From positions 1 to 51,126 of the forward strand of contig JAUNWQ010000004.1 of NCBI GenBank assembly GCA_030540225.1: a stretch of 51,126 nucleotides of DNA, given 5' to 3'. The stretch comes from Coriobacteriia bacterium. GTDB taxonomy: Bacteria; Actinomycetota; Coriobacteriia; Coriobacteriales; Eggerthellaceae. Each line of letters starts with the position of its first letter. Position 1 is the first letter of the stretch. Under the pieces are notes generated by a model. The model was given only the letters and a program-made list of their open reading frames with translations, searched no databases and was not told the DNA's origin. Position numbers and translations under genes: made by a program. Below, one piece after another: positions 17,319 to 24,858 of this stretch.

Positions 17319-17356
17319 AAGCGCCGCCTCGCGCAATGAGGTGGCGCTTTTGTTTT
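17319..17356 (+). terminator. Terminator after mrp
   Basis: Arms 17319-17330 and 17338-17349 form a 12-bp stem with one wobble, followed by TTTTGTTTTT. Confidence 0.85.
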
Positions 17357-17725
17357 TGGGGTAGGGCACGGGGGCCCTGTACAAAAACGACGATATCTTA
17401 TGCAGAAACTATGTAGGACTCCTCAAAAGAAGTGAATTTGGGGAATAACTCGACTCGTCTTCGCTTTGGATGCGACATTTTCGGTACAGGCAAAAGCGAA
17501 ATAGAGGCAACATCACTATTTCTTCACAACTTATCGTCAATCTTGTACATGGGCGGTCGAGGAGACCTGCCAGGGTGCCAGGCGCGAATCGCGCGGTGTC
17601 GTGCATCGGGCCGTGCGCGTCGGGCGTCATGCGCCAGGCGACGTGCGTCGGGCTGTGCTGTGCGTCGTGTGCATGCGTTGCATGCGACTTCTGCAAGTCA
17701 ACTGAAAACTTTTTCAAAAAAGTGC
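17357..17725. other. Non-coding gap before tRNA-Ala
   Basis: About 370 bases with no supported gene. Around 17590-17690 the sequence is rich in GTGCGTCGGGC- and CATGCG-like repeats. Open frames here have skewed composition (His- and Arg-rich) and no ribosome site. Confidence 0.5.
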
Positions 17726-17753
17726 TTGACCGAAATCGCCGTTCTGTTAATAT
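17726..17753 (+). promoter_or_regulatory. Promoter of tRNA-Ala
   Basis: -35 TTGACC at 17726-17731 and -10 TAATAT at 17748-17753 with a 16-base spacer, 18 bases before the mature tRNA. An A/T-rich stretch (ACTTTTTCAAAAAAG) lies just upstream, as often at stable-RNA promoters. Confidence 0.75.
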
Positions 17754-17771
17754 AGTCGATGCACCTTTTAC

Positions 17772-17847
17772 GGGGAATTAGCTCAGCTGGGAGAGCGCAT
17801 GGCTGGCAGCCATGAGGTCAGGGGTTCGAACCCCCTATTCTCCACCA
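17772..17847 (+). tRNA. tRNA-Ala (anticodon GGC)
   Basis: A full 76-base cloverleaf with encoded CCA. The acceptor GGGGAAT pairs with ATTCTCC, giving the G3-U70 wobble that is the alanine identity element. The D arm is GCTCAGCTGGGAGAGC. The anticodon stem CATGG/CCATG encloses CTGGCAG, so the anticodon is GGC and reads GCC/GCU. The T arm contains GGTTCGAACC. Confidence 0.98.
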
Positions 17848-17854
17848 TGAATTC

Positions 17855-17889
17855 AATCGCTGGTCGAACAATCGGCCAGCGATTTTTTT
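17855..17889 (+). terminator. Terminator after tRNA-Ala
   Basis: Arms 17855-17867 and 17872-17884 form a 13-bp stem with one wobble and an ACAA loop, running into seven T. Confidence 0.9.
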
Positions 17890-18659
17890 ATTCCCAGGTT
17901 AAAGGATTCGAACCCTGCGAGGGTTCAATGGCGGCTTTGTACCTTGCGGGGGCAAATGGTGACTTGTTGGGCGGAGCGGGCTTCTGGGACGAAGCATGCA
18001 CCGTAGCCCTACCGATTAGGCTGCCGTCGCACCTGGGTATAGATTCCCTCCAAGCCGCCGCGGTGCCCCATTGCGGTTTGAGGTGAGCTGCCAATAGATT
18101 TCGGTGTCGAGCATTCTGCTCATAGCCTACGATGCGGGCAAACTCCGAGGGGCAGCCGATAGAGCGCCTCCCGCCACATCTCCGTTCGGCATAATCGCCT
18201 CCCTGCGCGCCTTCGTTGCTTCCCTGCATGCTGTGACTTCGCCTTCGATTTTGTCCCCCACAAGGGAAAAGACCCTGCGGGCTGTTGCGTAAAAAAGTAC
18301 GTCCCCAAAGCCCAATTATGGCAGGAATTCCGAGTTATCCCACTGGAAAACGCGGGACGAGAAGGAGGCTGAAAGGCGGCAAACACGTGACCTGGGGATT
18401 CCCTATTCGAGGTAGCTTTGATTCGGTGGCTTCCCCTCGTTTGGAGGCCTTCATCCTGGGATACCTCGGTTTTCGTGCCAGAATCTCCCTTTTGGCGTGT
18501 ACTTTGTCGGGATACCTTGGTTTTCATGCCAAGTTCGCAAAACGGGGGTAGCGGGTTGTGTCCAGGATGCACATTGCGATGGCAACCCGGTTTTGCTCCA
18601 TTGCTTTCCCGCTTGTTTGTTCCTGTCGCGCTGCGATCCTGCTTTCCCGCACGTCGCAA
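17890..18659. other. Non-coding, repeat-bearing stretch
   Basis: A 770-base stretch with no supported gene. It holds the 23-bp repeat pair at 18458-18531 and GCGTAAAAAAGTACGTCCCC at 18287-18306. Similar GGGGACGTAC strings occur, from memory, beside IS200-like or REP-associated elements elsewhere. It may be eroded mobile DNA, but no transposase remnant is visible. Confidence 0.45.
18458..18531. repeat. Pair of 23-bp direct repeats
   Basis: Copies at 18458-18480 and 18509-18531 share 21 of 23 bases (GGGATACC, C or T, then TGGTTTTC/CGGTTTTC and TGCCA). The start-to-start distance is 51 bases. Only two copies are visible, so this is not a CRISPR array. Confidence 0.6.
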
Positions 18660-19568
18660 TTACGAACTTTGCGGGATGTGGCGTTTGATTGCCTCCCGGT
18701 AGGCTTTCCCGTAGCGCGTTGGCGTGGTGTTTCTGCGGGTGATAATCCCGATGGTCATGGTCTCGTCCACGTCCAGCGGAACCGAGATGATGTTCTCGCC
18801 ATTGAGCTCGTGCGATATGACCCCGCTGCACACGGTGTACCCATTCAGCCCCACGGCCAGGTTGAACAGTGTCGCGCGGTCGCGCACGCGGATGTTCTTG
18901 CGGCGGTCGAGCGTGCTGAGCAGCTCCTCGCTGAAGTAGAACGAGTTGAAATCTCCCTGCTCGTAGGAAAGGTAGGGGAAGTCGTCGAGGTCGTCGATCG
19001 TTACCGACTCGCGTTCCGCAAGCGGATGAGCGCTCGAGATGAATACGTGCGGTTCGGCGGTGAACAAGGGCTCGAACACGAGGTCCTGGCTGCGCAGCAT
19101 CTTCTCGATGACCTCGTGGTTTCGCTTGGAGAGATAGATGATCCCCAGTTCGCTTTTCATGCGCGAGACATCCTCGATGATCTCGTGCGTCTGCTCCTCG
19201 CGCAGGGTGAAATCGTAGCGGAAGGCGTTGAACTCGCGTATGACGTCGACAAACGCGTTAACGGCGAACGAATAGTGCTGACAGGAGACGGCGAAGTGGG
19301 GGACTTGCTGCGTCTCGCCCTTGTATTTCTCCTCCAGAAGATCGGCCTGCTCGAGCACTTGCCGGGCATATCCCAGAAACGTCTCACCCTCCGACGTCAC
19401 CACGACACCCTTGTTCGTGCGTTCGAAGATGACGACGCCCATCTCGTGTTCCAGGTCGCGGATCGCGGCGGTGATGGAAGGCTGCGACACGAACAGGCGC
19501 CTCGACGCCTCGGTGATGTTGCCCATCTCGGCGACTTTCACGACGTATTTCAGCTGCTGCAGTTTCAT
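18660..19568 (-). CDS. LysR-family transcriptional regulator
   Basis: A 302-residue regulator. The N-terminal winged helix-turn-helix spans about 1-60 (LKYVVKVAEMGNITEASRRL, then VSQPSITAAIRDLE), followed by the linker helix and a periplasmic-binding-like effector domain from about 90. The start is set at 19568, where AGGAG precedes ATG and MKLQQLKYV matches the family; eight upstream in-frame residues are not supported. It lies downstream of, and on the same strand as, the MetE-like gene, with a 254-base gap. A sulfur or methionine regulator is plausible from this neighbour but unproven. Confidence 0.92.
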   Translation of the reverse strand: MKLQQLKYVVKVAEMGNITEASRRLFVSQPSITAAIRDLEHEMGVVIFERTNKGVVVTSEGETFLGYARQVLEQADLLEEKYKGETQQVPHFAVSCQHYSFAVNAFVDVIREFNAFRYDFTLREEQTHEIIEDVSRMKSELGIIYLSKRNHEVIEKMLRSQDLVFEPLFTAEPHVFISSAHPLAERESVTIDDLDDFPYLSYEQGDFNSFYFSEELLSTLDRRKNIRVRDRATLFNLAVGLNGYTVCSGVISHELNGENIISVPLDVDETMTIGIITRRNTTPTRYGKAYREAIKRHIPQSS

Positions 19569-19822
19569 GGGCGCTCCTCGCCTGCGGGTCATCGGGGTTC
19601 AAGGATAGGGGAAAATGACGCTCTTGCAGGCGTTTCGCGCAAAGAATGCAAAAGGGGAGAGCTTGTTGCCCTCCCCCTCGGGGTCGCGTGCGTCTTGCTG
19701 CGACGTGAGTTACGCCGCAGCCTGCGTGCATGCTTGGCGTTGCCGATGGTGTTCGCGCGGTTTGGTGAAGCTTGCTTGCGCTGGTCGCCTTGCGGCCTGT
19801 GCGGTCCCGCGTGCTCGTGCGG

Positions 19823-20944
19823 TTACTTGCCCCACACTTCTTCAGCGATCTCGCGCACGAGCGCCACCTTCGCCCACTGCTGCTCCTCGGTGAGCTTGTT
19901 GCCGATCTCGCAGCTCGCGAAGCCGCACTGCGGGGAAAGGCAAAGATTCTCGAGCGGCACGTACTGCGCCGCTTCATGGATGCGCGCGATGATGGCCTGC
20001 TTGTCCTCGAGCTCGGCGCGCTTTGTGGTGACAAGCCCGAGCACGACCTTCTTGCCCGAAGGTACGCTTGCAAGTGGCGCGAAGCTGCCGGAGCGTTCGT
20101 CGTCGAACTCAAGGAAGAAGGCGTTCACGTGCTCGTTTGCGAGCAGCGCGTCGGCGACGTCGTCGTAACCGCCCTCGCAGGCCCACGTGCTGTGGAAGTT
20201 GCCGCGGCAGACATGCGTGTTGATGCACAGGTCGGCGGGCGCGGCGTCGAGCACGCGGTTGTTCATGCGCAGCAGCGTTTCCTTGATGCGCGCGAGTCCC
20301 GCTTGATCGGTGCCGAAGAACAATTCCGCCTTCGGGTCGACGAGGCATCCCCACGAGCAGTCGTCGAACTGCAGGTTGCGGCAGCCCGCGGCGTGAACCT
20401 GCTCGATGAACGCCAGGTAGGCGGCGACGATATCGTCTTCGAGAAGCGCGTCGCTTTCGTACGCGGCGTCGGTCGCCTTGCGGTTTATGGGCATGATGAA
20501 CTGCTCGATGAACTGCGCAGGCGCGGGGATCGTCAGCTTCGCTGTGGTGCTCTCGTCCTCGAAGGACTGGACGAAGCGGAAGTGCTCGACGAAGGGGTGC
20601 TCGCCTGCGAGCGAGACCTTCCCCGTCAGGTAGGTGTCGTCGATCTTGGCAGCCTCATCGTGAAACGGTAGGCCGTCCTCGGTCGCGGAGTGGCCGATGC
20701 CCTCGAATGCCCACATGAAGTCAAGATGCCAGGTCGCGCGGCGGAACTCGCCGTCAGTGATGAAGCGCAGGCCGGCCTTCTTCTCCTTCGCGATGAGGTC
20801 GGTGATGCACTCGTCCTCGATTGCTTTCAGCGCTTCGGCGTCGATCGCGCCCGCGCTGAAGTCTTCGCGCGCCTGCTTCAGCCTCGCGGGGCGAAGGAAG
20901 CTTCCGACGACGTCGTATCGATTCGGTCCATAGTTCACTGTCAT
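19823..20944 (-). CDS. MetE-like cobalamin-independent methyltransferase (YxjG/YxjH type)
   Basis: A 373-residue protein corresponding to the C-terminal catalytic half of MetE, as in single-domain YxjG/YxjH proteins. It presumably transfers a methyl group to homocysteine or a related thiol. Candidate zinc ligands are His and Cys in INTHVCRGN and the cysteine in SPQCGFAS; DGEFRR and LQFDDCSWG are other family blocks. The MetE N-terminal domain is absent, so the methyl donor may not be methyltetrahydrofolate-polyglutamate. GAAAGG precedes ATG 20944. A LysR gene follows, and a T-N11-A palindrome lies about 150 bases upstream. Confidence 0.85.
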   Translation of the reverse strand: MTVNYGPNRYDVVGSFLRPARLKQAREDFSAGAIDAEALKAIEDECITDLIAKEKKAGLRFITDGEFRRATWHLDFMWAFEGIGHSATEDGLPFHDEAAKIDDTYLTGKVSLAGEHPFVEHFRFVQSFEDESTTAKLTIPAPAQFIEQFIMPINRKATDAAYESDALLEDDIVAAYLAFIEQVHAAGCRNLQFDDCSWGCLVDPKAELFFGTDQAGLARIKETLLRMNNRVLDAAPADLCINTHVCRGNFHSTWACEGGYDDVADALLANEHVNAFFLEFDDERSGSFAPLASVPSGKKVVLGLVTTKRAELEDKQAIIARIHEAAQYVPLENLCLSPQCGFASCEIGNKLTEEQQWAKVALVREIAEEVWGK

Positions 20945-21452
20945 TGTCTGCCTTTCGGTTGGATGTTTGCTCGCATGCGCCTAGGCGCTTCTCTTGTTCG
21001 GCGCCTGGCGTCTGAGTTGTTGCCTCGTTTATGTCGTTGTGAAGTATAGTCATGCACTTGGAAATCGGGAAATACATGAATCGATGCAATTGCTATAGGA
21101 AAAACCTATCGACAAACGCGGACATCGAAGAAATATGCGACGGAAACCGGGGCTTGGCCTGGCGCGGGATGGATCGGTCGGCAAGGTGGGTGGGGCTACG
21201 TTCGCTCGTTTGTCCTCGTCTTCGTGCTGGACTTTCCTTTCGGTCATCTTCGCGCGGCGCCTTATCGTCCGCTCGGTCTTCCCTTTGGGACGAAACGAAG
21301 CGAAACGGGACGACGGCTGTGGAGGGCGGCCGGTGGCGCACCCGTCAGCGCCCATTCATGCGATTATGCAGGGGTCGCCGAACGAGAGGCGGTACCACCA
21401 CAGTAACGCGGAGCCACACGGTAGGCTCCTAACCAAATGAAAGGATCGCATC
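20945..21452. other. Divergent promoter region, 508 bases
   Basis: This spacer separates the MetE-like gene (-) from molbindin (+). On -, TATACT near 21047 may be a -10 element for the MetE-like gene. The LysR-type palindrome is listed separately. Near molbindin, 21365-21385 can fold into a small CGCC/GGCG hairpin. No gene is supported; open frames here are Arg- and Ser-rich. Confidence 0.4.
21095..21109. promoter_or_regulatory. Candidate LysR-type operator
   Basis: ATAGG-AAAAA-CCTAT is a perfect 5-bp-arm dyad and satisfies the T-N11-A rule of LysR boxes. It lies about 150 bases upstream of the MetE-like gene, whose neighbour is a LysR regulator. Confidence 0.45.
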
Positions 21453-21875
21453 ATGAAGATCAGCGCTCGCAACCAGATCAAGGGCACCGTCAAGACCGTC
21501 AAGGAAGGCGCCGTCAACGCCGTTGTCACCATCTGCCGCGGCAACCACAACCCGATCAAGGCTGACATCACCATGGAGTCGGTGAAGCAGCTCGGCCTCG
21601 AAGAGGGCAAGGAGTGCTACGCAGTGGTCAAGGCCACCAACGTCATGTTCGCAACCTCCAAGATTGAGGGCATTTCCGCTCGCAACCAGATCGAGGGCAC
21701 GATCGTGAAGGTTCAGGAAGGCGCTGTGAACGGCCATGTGACCATCGAGGACGAAGAAGGCGTGCGCATCTCCGGCTCCATCACCAACGAGTCCATCGAG
21801 GCGCTCGGCCTGAAGGAAGGCGGCAAGGCTGTCGCCATCATCAAGGCCACCGACGTCATGGTCGCCGTCGACTAG
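21453..21875 (+). CDS. Molbindin (tandem Mop/TOBE domains)
   Basis: A 140-residue cytoplasmic molybdate/tungstate-binding protein made of two Mop domains, about 1-68 and 72-139. Both begin with ISARNQI and end in IKATxVM or VKATNVM, a clear internal duplication. Molbindins store or buffer molybdate. This fits the two molybdenum enzymes, the HTH-PBP regulator next door and modD at 36070. GAAAGGA precedes ATG 21453. A strong terminator follows, so it is a single-gene transcript. Confidence 0.93.
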   Translation: MKISARNQIKGTVKTVKEGAVNAVVTICRGNHNPIKADITMESVKQLGLEEGKECYAVVKATNVMFATSKIEGISARNQIEGTIVKVQEGAVNGHVTIEDEEGVRISGSITNESIEALGLKEGGKAVAIIKATDVMVAVD

Positions 21876-21914
21876 CGATTCTTCCGCCCGCGCGCATTGC
21901 GCGAGGTGACTCGA

Positions 21915-21948
21915 GAGCCTCAAGCCCTGGTGGGTTGAGGCTCTTTTG
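21915..21948 (+). terminator. Terminator after molbindin
   Basis: GAGCCTCAA at 21915-21923 pairs with TTGAGGCTC at 21935-21943 (extendable by one A-T pair), followed by TTTT. Confidence 0.85.
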
Positions 21949-22062
21949 CTGTTAGGGGCCTTTTGGTCTGCTCGTCAGAGGCTCGCCATTGCCTGTGTTC
22001 GCCGTGCCCCGCGACTTGCGTGCGTCCCCTCCTGCGTCCCGCCGCCTGCGCTCGTCGCGCGT

Positions 22063-23061
22063 CTAGCTTTCGTAGACGATGGCTCCCGTGTTCGCCGCTT
22101 CGTAGCCCTCGATTGCGTCAATCGCGCCGCGGAAGGACTCGCTTTCCGCAATCTTGCGAATCTCCCGCACAAGCGGTGCGGTGCGCTGGCTCTTCTCGAC
22201 GGCGATGTCGAGCCATTCGGTTTGCAGGGGAACGAAGGCGAGGCCGGGCAGCTCCTTCGCCAAACGCTCGACGCCGATCGCCACGTCGGCGCATCCCTTC
22301 GAGACGAGCGTGGCCGCTTCGAGCCCGGTTGCGCATTCCAAGTCGTAGCCCTCGACCATCTCGGGGCGCGCCTCGAGGGAGAGCAGCTTCTCGTCGAGCA
22401 GCACTCGCGTGCCGCATCCGCGCTCTCGATTGACGAGCCGCACGCCTTCGCGCAGGAGGCCTCCCCAGGTGGTGAGCTTTTTGGGGTTGCCCGCCTGGAC
22501 GATGAACCCCTGCTTGCGCTTGAGAAGGCGAATCACCACGACGGGCATTCCCGGCGCGATGCGCTGCACGGAAGGCACGTTGTAGGCGTTGGTTCGCCGG
22601 TCGAAAAGGTGGACGAGCGCCGCGTTCGCTTGCTTTGCGTACAGATTGACGAGCGCGGTGTAGCTGCCCACGTAGGCACGCGAGATCGGCAGCCCGGCGG
22701 CGGCGAGGGCGTGGGCGATAATGTCGCCCGAAAGATCGTTGCCGGCGATGACGAAAGGCTCCCGGCCGTCGAGTGAGAAGGCGCGGGGCATCTCGCTCAT
22801 CCCTTCGCGCGCGGCGCTGGGGGAGGGGCCCGCTTCTGCCGTTCGAGGGTGGGGCGACGGGCCATTCGACGTCTGCGTGCCTTGCGACGCTCGCATGCGC
22901 GAGCGCGTATACGCCTCGACATCGCGCAAGGCGAAGCGAAGTTTTCTTCCCACGCGATATGATGCAAGCTCGCTCGACTGCGCGAGTCGGTAAACGAAGT
23001 TTTTCGAAACTCGCAGCATTTCCGCAACCTCTTCAGCGGTGAGCGCGTCGTCGTCGAACAT
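22063..23061 (-). CDS. Excisionase-type HTH plus substrate-binding-domain regulator (molybdate-type)
   Basis: A 332-residue two-domain protein. Residues 1-55 are a MerR/excisionase-like helix-turn-helix (LTAEEVAEMLRVSKNFVYRL, VGRKLRFALRDVEAY). A Ser/Pro-rich linker runs to about 95, then a periplasmic-binding-protein-like domain (PF12727 type) follows with VNRERGCGTRVLLDE and GCADVAIGVE. Soluble proteins of this kind are one-component regulators related to molybdate sensing, which suits the adjacent molbindin. The start is placed at ATG 23061, just after GAGGAGG; a TTG four codons upstream overlaps that site and is rejected. Confidence 0.85.
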   Translation of the reverse strand: MFDDDALTAEEVAEMLRVSKNFVYRLAQSSELASYRVGRKLRFALRDVEAYTRSRMRASQGTQTSNGPSPHPRTAEAGPSPSAAREGMSEMPRAFSLDGREPFVIAGNDLSGDIIAHALAAAGLPISRAYVGSYTALVNLYAKQANAALVHLFDRRTNAYNVPSVQRIAPGMPVVVIRLLKRKQGFIVQAGNPKKLTTWGGLLREGVRLVNRERGCGTRVLLDEKLLSLEARPEMVEGYDLECATGLEAATLVSKGCADVAIGVERLAKELPGLAFVPLQTEWLDIAVEKSQRTAPLVREIRKIAESESFRGAIDAIEGYEAANTGAIVYES

Positions 23062-23156
23062 AATCCTCCTCAACGTTTGGTTTCAAATAGGGATAATAGC
23101 ACTATCAGGATAAAGTGGCGACTGCGATAGGTGTCTGCAAGACACGACAGCGCTGG

Positions 23157-23384
23157 TCATTCTCGCAACCACCTATCAGGTTGATTGCGGCCCGCGGCAG
23201 GTGGTTTCGGCCCGCAAGCGCAATGGGTCTGTGACGGCCGCATGATCTCTAGGATGATCCCGCCAGGGTCGCGGAGGTGGAAAGCGTGGCTTCGGCTGAA
23301 GTCGTCCTGGCGAAAATCGAACTCCTCTTGCGGGCATGCGCTCCACGCTTCATGCGTTACCGCAGGATAGCGCTCTATAGACAA
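23157..23384 (-). pseudogene. Fragment of a VOC/glyoxalase-family gene
   Basis: The frame contains AFHLRDPGGIILEIM, which resembles the C-terminal strand and metal-binding glutamate of vicinal-oxygen-chelate proteins (usual form DPDGNxxE). Only about 35 residues look family-like, there is no N-terminal half, and the frame overlaps the end of the ATPase gene. It is most likely a remnant truncated by arrival of the ATPase unit. Confidence is low because the match is short. Confidence 0.35.
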
Positions 23385-24664
23385 AAAGCCGCATAGAGCG
23401 GAATAGATCTGAGACCATCGTTCATTCCAAAGGGCTTAGTTGAAAGCCGGATAAGACGCACGCCCGGATGGCTCTTTTTAAGTGAGGAAAGGCTTCGAGA
23501 TCGCGTGTTCTCGCCTGCTTTGACCTCAATCGCAGACACGCATCCCTGTCTCTCTACGACAAAGTCGATTTCCGCGCGATTATCTCGAGCCCAATAATGC
23601 AGCGGATAGCCAATGGCCGAAAGCTGCTGGGCAACGTAGTTTTCGGTAAGTGCGCCCATGAATGTGCCGCCGATGCCGGCGAGAATATCAGCTCGCTGAG
23701 CACCGGCTTTGGAGACGAGCAGTCCGGTATCCGCCTGATAGATTTTAAAAGACGAGGGGTTAACGAATGCCTCTAGAGGACTTTCGATTTGCCCGACGAG
23801 ACTGCAGCGCGCCACAGTGCCCGACAGCACCAGCCAATCGAGAGCGTCCCCAAAAAGGGACGCGTTGCCCCCCGCTCGTACCACCTTGTATTGGAATTTA
23901 CGGTTCTCTTTGGCAAGTTGCTGCGGAATGGAATCAAAGCACGCGCGCGTCTTCGAGCTTAAGCGTTCATCAGCATATTTATTGGTGTCAGCAGAATATC
24001 CATCAAGAATAATCCGGTGCTTTTCGGCGACATCGATGACTGACTGAACCTTAACGTAGGTTTGAACAGCCTCGGGCATCCCGCCAACAACAAGATACTG
24101 TCGATAGAGTCCAAGCGCTTTGTCGTGAAGACTCGGAGCAAGAGGGTCCATTGATTCAAATGACGAGCGTATCTCGTCGGCCAGTTGCTCACACCCCATC
24201 GCCCAAAGAAACTCTTCGAAATCAAGCGGGGTCATTTCGATTAAATCAGTCTTTCCAACGGGAAACGAATACGACTGATGATTAATGGCAACCCCAAGGA
24301 GCGACCCGGCGGCCGCGACGTAATACTCGGGGGCATCTTCGCAAAAGTACTTAAGGGAAGTGAGCGCTTCCTCGCATGCCTGGACCTCATCAATGAACAG
24401 CAAGGTTTTGCCAGGCACGATGCGCTGCCCCGTTCGGGCTTCAATCGCGCGTACAATCGAGTGAGGGTCGAGGCCGCCCGAAAAGTCCGCCCGCGCCGGC
24501 CGATCGTTCTCGAGATTGACGTAGACGACCGACTCGAAAAGAGTCTGCGCAAACGTCCTGAGCAGATAGGTCTTGCCGCATTGCCGAACGCCTTTGACTA
24601 ACAGGGGCTTCCTATCGGCCTTGTCTCGCCATTCCTTAAGGAGCCTGTCTGCCTTGCGACGCAT
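23375..24664 (-). CDS. AAA_14/DUF4143 ATPase
   Basis: A 429-residue protein with an N-terminal P-loop ATPase domain (Walker A GVRQCGKT at 25-32; Walker B LLFIDE at 88-93). A C-terminal DUF4143 domain resembles a restriction-endonuclease fold (RAEIDFVVER, then SAIEVKAGE, a D...ExK-like core near 370-395). These stand-alone ATPases are common, often in multiple divergent copies per genome, and have no settled function; links to mobile elements or toxin-like behaviour have been suggested. ATG 24664 follows AAGAAAGG. A perfect 17-bp palindrome lies about 30 bases upstream. The gene overlaps a VOC remnant at its 3' end, consistent with insertion. Confidence 0.9.
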   Translation of the reverse strand: MRRKADRLLKEWRDKADRKPLLVKGVRQCGKTYLLRTFAQTLFESVVYVNLENDRPARADFSGGLDPHSIVRAIEARTGQRIVPGKTLLFIDEVQACEEALTSLKYFCEDAPEYYVAAAGSLLGVAINHQSYSFPVGKTDLIEMTPLDFEEFLWAMGCEQLADEIRSSFESMDPLAPSLHDKALGLYRQYLVVGGMPEAVQTYVKVQSVIDVAEKHRIILDGYSADTNKYADERLSSKTRACFDSIPQQLAKENRKFQYKVVRAGGNASLFGDALDWLVLSGTVARCSLVGQIESPLEAFVNPSSFKIYQADTGLLVSKAGAQRADILAGIGGTFMGALTENYVAQQLSAIGYPLHYWARDNRAEIDFVVERQGCVSAIEVKAGENTRSRSLSSLKKSHPGVRLIRLSTKPFGMNDGLRSIPLYAAFCL

Positions 24665-24695
24665 AAGCGACCTTTCTTATAGAGTATCATTCGAG

Positions 24696-24749
24696 AATAT
24701 TTTAACGCAGATTAATTGGTTTTCGATTATTTATCTGCGTTAAAATATT
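24696..24749. repeat. 17-bp perfect inverted repeat at the ATPase promoter
   Basis: AATATTTTAACGCAGAT at 24696-24712 is repeated inverted at 24733-24749 with a 20-base loop. It is AT-rich, just upstream of the ATPase start on -, and overlaps its likely promoter. It may be an autoregulatory operator or the recognition site of a mobile unit. Confidence 0.8.
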
Positions 24750-24858
24750 TTATGAAGTGCTGCCTCGTGACTTCCCGAGAAAGACATCGAGGCTCGCGCA
24801 TTACTAGATGCAGTCCTATAATAGGTGCCATTGAAAACGAACAGAGAGGAGCATCCCC

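Noticed and set aside
17409..17717. 102-aa frame on - before tRNA-Ala
   Set aside because: His-rich skewed composition, no ribosome site, and it overlaps repetitive GTGCGTCG-type sequence.
18458..18531. Possible CRISPR repeats
   Set aside because: Only two imperfect 23-bp copies, one spacer-like gap and no cas genes in the window.
17772..18660. tRNA-Ala as an integration site for an island
   Set aside because: No integrase gene and no direct repeat of the tRNA 3' end was found downstream by eye.
21388..21420. T-box-like GTGGTGGTACCGCC on -, upstream of the MetE-like gene
   Set aside because: It lies over 440 bases from the gene start, and the needed upstream specifier region would fall inside the molbindin coding sequence. 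No terminator or antiterminator pair was seen.
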